Shown here piece by piece: positions 62,783 through 64,000 of a stretch of 64,000 bases of DNA. The translations under genes were made by a program, and so were the position numbers. The stretch is from the NCBI RefSeq assembly GCF_038957035.1, contig NZ_CP152412.1, positions 6,320,501 through 6,384,500 of the forward strand, written 5' to 3'. Source of the stretch: Bradyrhizobium sp. B097. GTDB lineage: Bacteria; Pseudomonadota; Alphaproteobacteria; Rhizobiales; Xanthobacteraceae. The notes under the pieces were generated by a model. The model was not told the DNA's origin and searched no databases. It worked only from the letters and a program-made list of their open reading frames with translations. How positions within the stretch are numbered: position 1 is the stretch's first letter; each line of letters starts with the position of its first letter.

Positions 62783-63648
62783 AGCGCACCCTGCCGGGGG
62801 TCGGTCAGCGCGCGCATCGTGTCGCCGATCAGGTTGAACGAGAGCACGGTCAGGAACATCGCAATCGCCGGAATGAAAGCGAGCTGCGGCGCCACCTCGA
62901 GGCTTTCACGCCCCTCCCCGATCATGCTGCCCCAGCTCGAGATCGGCGGCGGCACGCCGAGGCCGAGGAAGGACAGCGACCCCTCGACCACGATGGTGAC
63001 GGCGACGCCGAGCAGGAAGAAGGCGATGAGCGGCAACAGCACGTTGGGCAGCAGCTCGCGCAACAGGATGCGCGCATGGGTAGCGCCGAGCGCCTGCGCC
63101 GCGATGACGAATTCACGCCGTGCCAGCGACAGGGTCGAGGCCCGCGCCACCCGCATGAAGGCCGGAATGCCGAGCACGCCGAGGATGCAGGTCAGGTTGA
63201 AGATCGACTGGCCGAGATAGGCGGTGACCGCAAGCGCCAGGATCAGCGGCGGGAATGCCAGCAGCACATCCATGCTGCCGACCACGAAGGATTCGAAACG
63301 GCCGCGGAAATAGCCGGCGAGCATGCCGAGCGCACCGCCGATGGTGACGCCGATCATGGGTGCGCAAAGGCCGACGATCAGCGAGATGCGTGCGCCATAG
63401 ATCAGCCGCGACAGCTCGTCCCGGCCGAGGCCGTCGGTGCCGAGCCAATGCTCGGCCGAGACCGGCGCCCGCCGCTCCAGCATGTCCATGTCGGTCGGGC
63501 TCGGCAGCGGCAGCAGGTCGGCAAAGATCGCGACCGCGAACACCAGCACCATCCAGCCGATCGCACACCAGAACAGCGTGCCCAGCCGGCGCCTGCGCCG
63601 CAGCGGCGTCGCTTCGGTCTCGTCGAGGCTGAGCTCAAGCGTGGCCAT
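62779..63648 (-). CDS. Oligopeptide/dipeptide ABC transporter permease (OppC/DppC)
   Basis: The 289-residue inner-membrane permease has an N-terminal cytoplasmic stretch (LRRRRRLGT) and six helices. It has HWLGTDGLGRDELSRLIYGARISL, typical of OppC/DppC, and the EAA loop AAQALGATHARILLRELLPN. ATG 63648 is used, with GAGGAT upstream, so it overlaps the previous permease gene by 14 bases. Substrate preference for peptides, nickel or opines cannot be told. Confidence 0.93.
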
Positions 63649-64000
63649 GGCGGATCCTCGGGTCGAGCACGGCGTAAAGCAAGTCGACAATGAAGTTCAT
63701 GATCACGAAGCCTGCGGCGACCAGCAGCACCACGCCCTGCAGGATAATGAGGTCGCGGGTATAGATCGCGCCGACCAGGAGACGGCCGATCCCCGGCAAT
63801 GCGAAGATCGATTCGACGATCACGGCGCCGCCGATCAGACGGCCGATATTGATGCCGGTGATGGTGACGAGCGTCAGCGACGACGGCTTCAGTGCATGCA
63901 CGAACAGGATCCGCGACGGCTTCAGGCCTTTCGCCTTGGCGAGCGCGATATAATCCTCCTGCAGCGCTGCGATCATGTCGGAGCGCAGCACGCGCATGAT
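63635..64000 (-). CDS. Oligopeptide/dipeptide ABC transporter permease (OppB/DppB), partial
   Basis: Only the C-terminal part of about 121 residues is inside the window; the N-terminal two-thirds lie beyond 64000. The EAA loop (EDYIALAKAKGLKPSRILFV), the segment IGGAVIVESIFALPGIGRLL and the ending DLLYAVLDPRIRHG are typical of OppB/DppB. Its stop overlaps the OppC start. Confidence 0.93.
   Translation of the reverse strand: MMRVLRSDMIAALQEDYIALAKAKGLKPSRILFVHALKPSSLTLVTITGINIGRLIGGAVIVESIFALPGIGRLLVGAIYTRDLIILQGVVLLVAAGFVIMNFIVDLLYAVLDPRIRHGHA

Overview
The window reads as chromosomal DNA of a Bradyrhizobium-like alphaproteobacterium (Rhizobiales, Nitrobacteraceae). The grounds are high GC with strongly GC-biased third codon positions, many TRAP and ABC uptake systems, dispersed palindromic intergenic repeats of the kind common in that family, and protein types typical of it. 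The genus is an inference. I found no rRNA, tRNA, CRISPR array, phage or plasmid origin.

Layout. 1-2000: a cut-off FAD ferredoxin-reductase-like gene and a PaaG-like crotonase. 2008-19192: sugar-acid catabolism. It holds a TRAP transporter (dctP, dctQ, dctM), an IlvD/Edd sugar-acid dehydratase, a GntR/FadR regulator, a uronate-dehydrogenase-like enzyme, an SMP-30 lactonase, an aldehyde dehydrogenase and a XylX-like FAH-fold dehydratase. Together these could oxidise a uronic acid or pentose through its lactone and aldonate/aldarate to 2-oxoglutarate. Interleaved are an MdeB-like 2-oxoacid dehydrogenase E1 with a divergent Lrp/AsnC regulator, an IalB-like protein and a Gly/His-rich LTXXQ-type protein. 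Three copies of a TATTGNCAATA-type palindrome tie the TRAP genes, the dehydratase and gntR into one probable regulon.

19339-31992: polyphosphate kinase 2, parts of an amino-acid ABC importer, a DadA-like oxidase, an SDR lacking the normal catalytic Tyr, a zinc alcohol dehydrogenase, a 1287-residue autotransporter, an EamA transporter and an aldo/keto reductase. 32088-33194: an IS110-family element inserted inside a dispersed repeat. Its upstream non-coding end contains what reads as a complete bridge RNA, with all four guide segments matching the target or the element ends. 33380-47726: an aldehyde dehydrogenase with a divergent ModE/PBP regulator, a GATase, a second SMP-30 protein, a nitrate-type ABC importer (nrtA, nrtB, nrtC) with a globin behind a sigma-54 promoter, an intradiol dioxygenase, a serine hydrolase, an HWE-type histidine kinase and dctA. 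48296-51014: an XRE regulator behind a long hairpin-rich leader, an L,D-transpeptidase and a His-rich secreted protein.

51063-58356 is the most unusual block. A NodU/TobZ-type O-carbamoyltransferase diverges from a coupled operon of luciferase-like flavin monooxygenase, stand-alone adenylation domain, stand-alone carrier protein and GNAT acyltransferase, followed by an AT-richer SAM methyltransferase. This looks like a compact biosynthetic cluster for a carrier-tethered, oxidised and carbamoylated small molecule. I do not recognise it as a described pathway. 58405-64000: an isopropylmalate/tartrate-dehydrogenase-like enzyme, a second zinc alcohol dehydrogenase and an Opp/Dpp peptide ABC operon that runs off the right edge.
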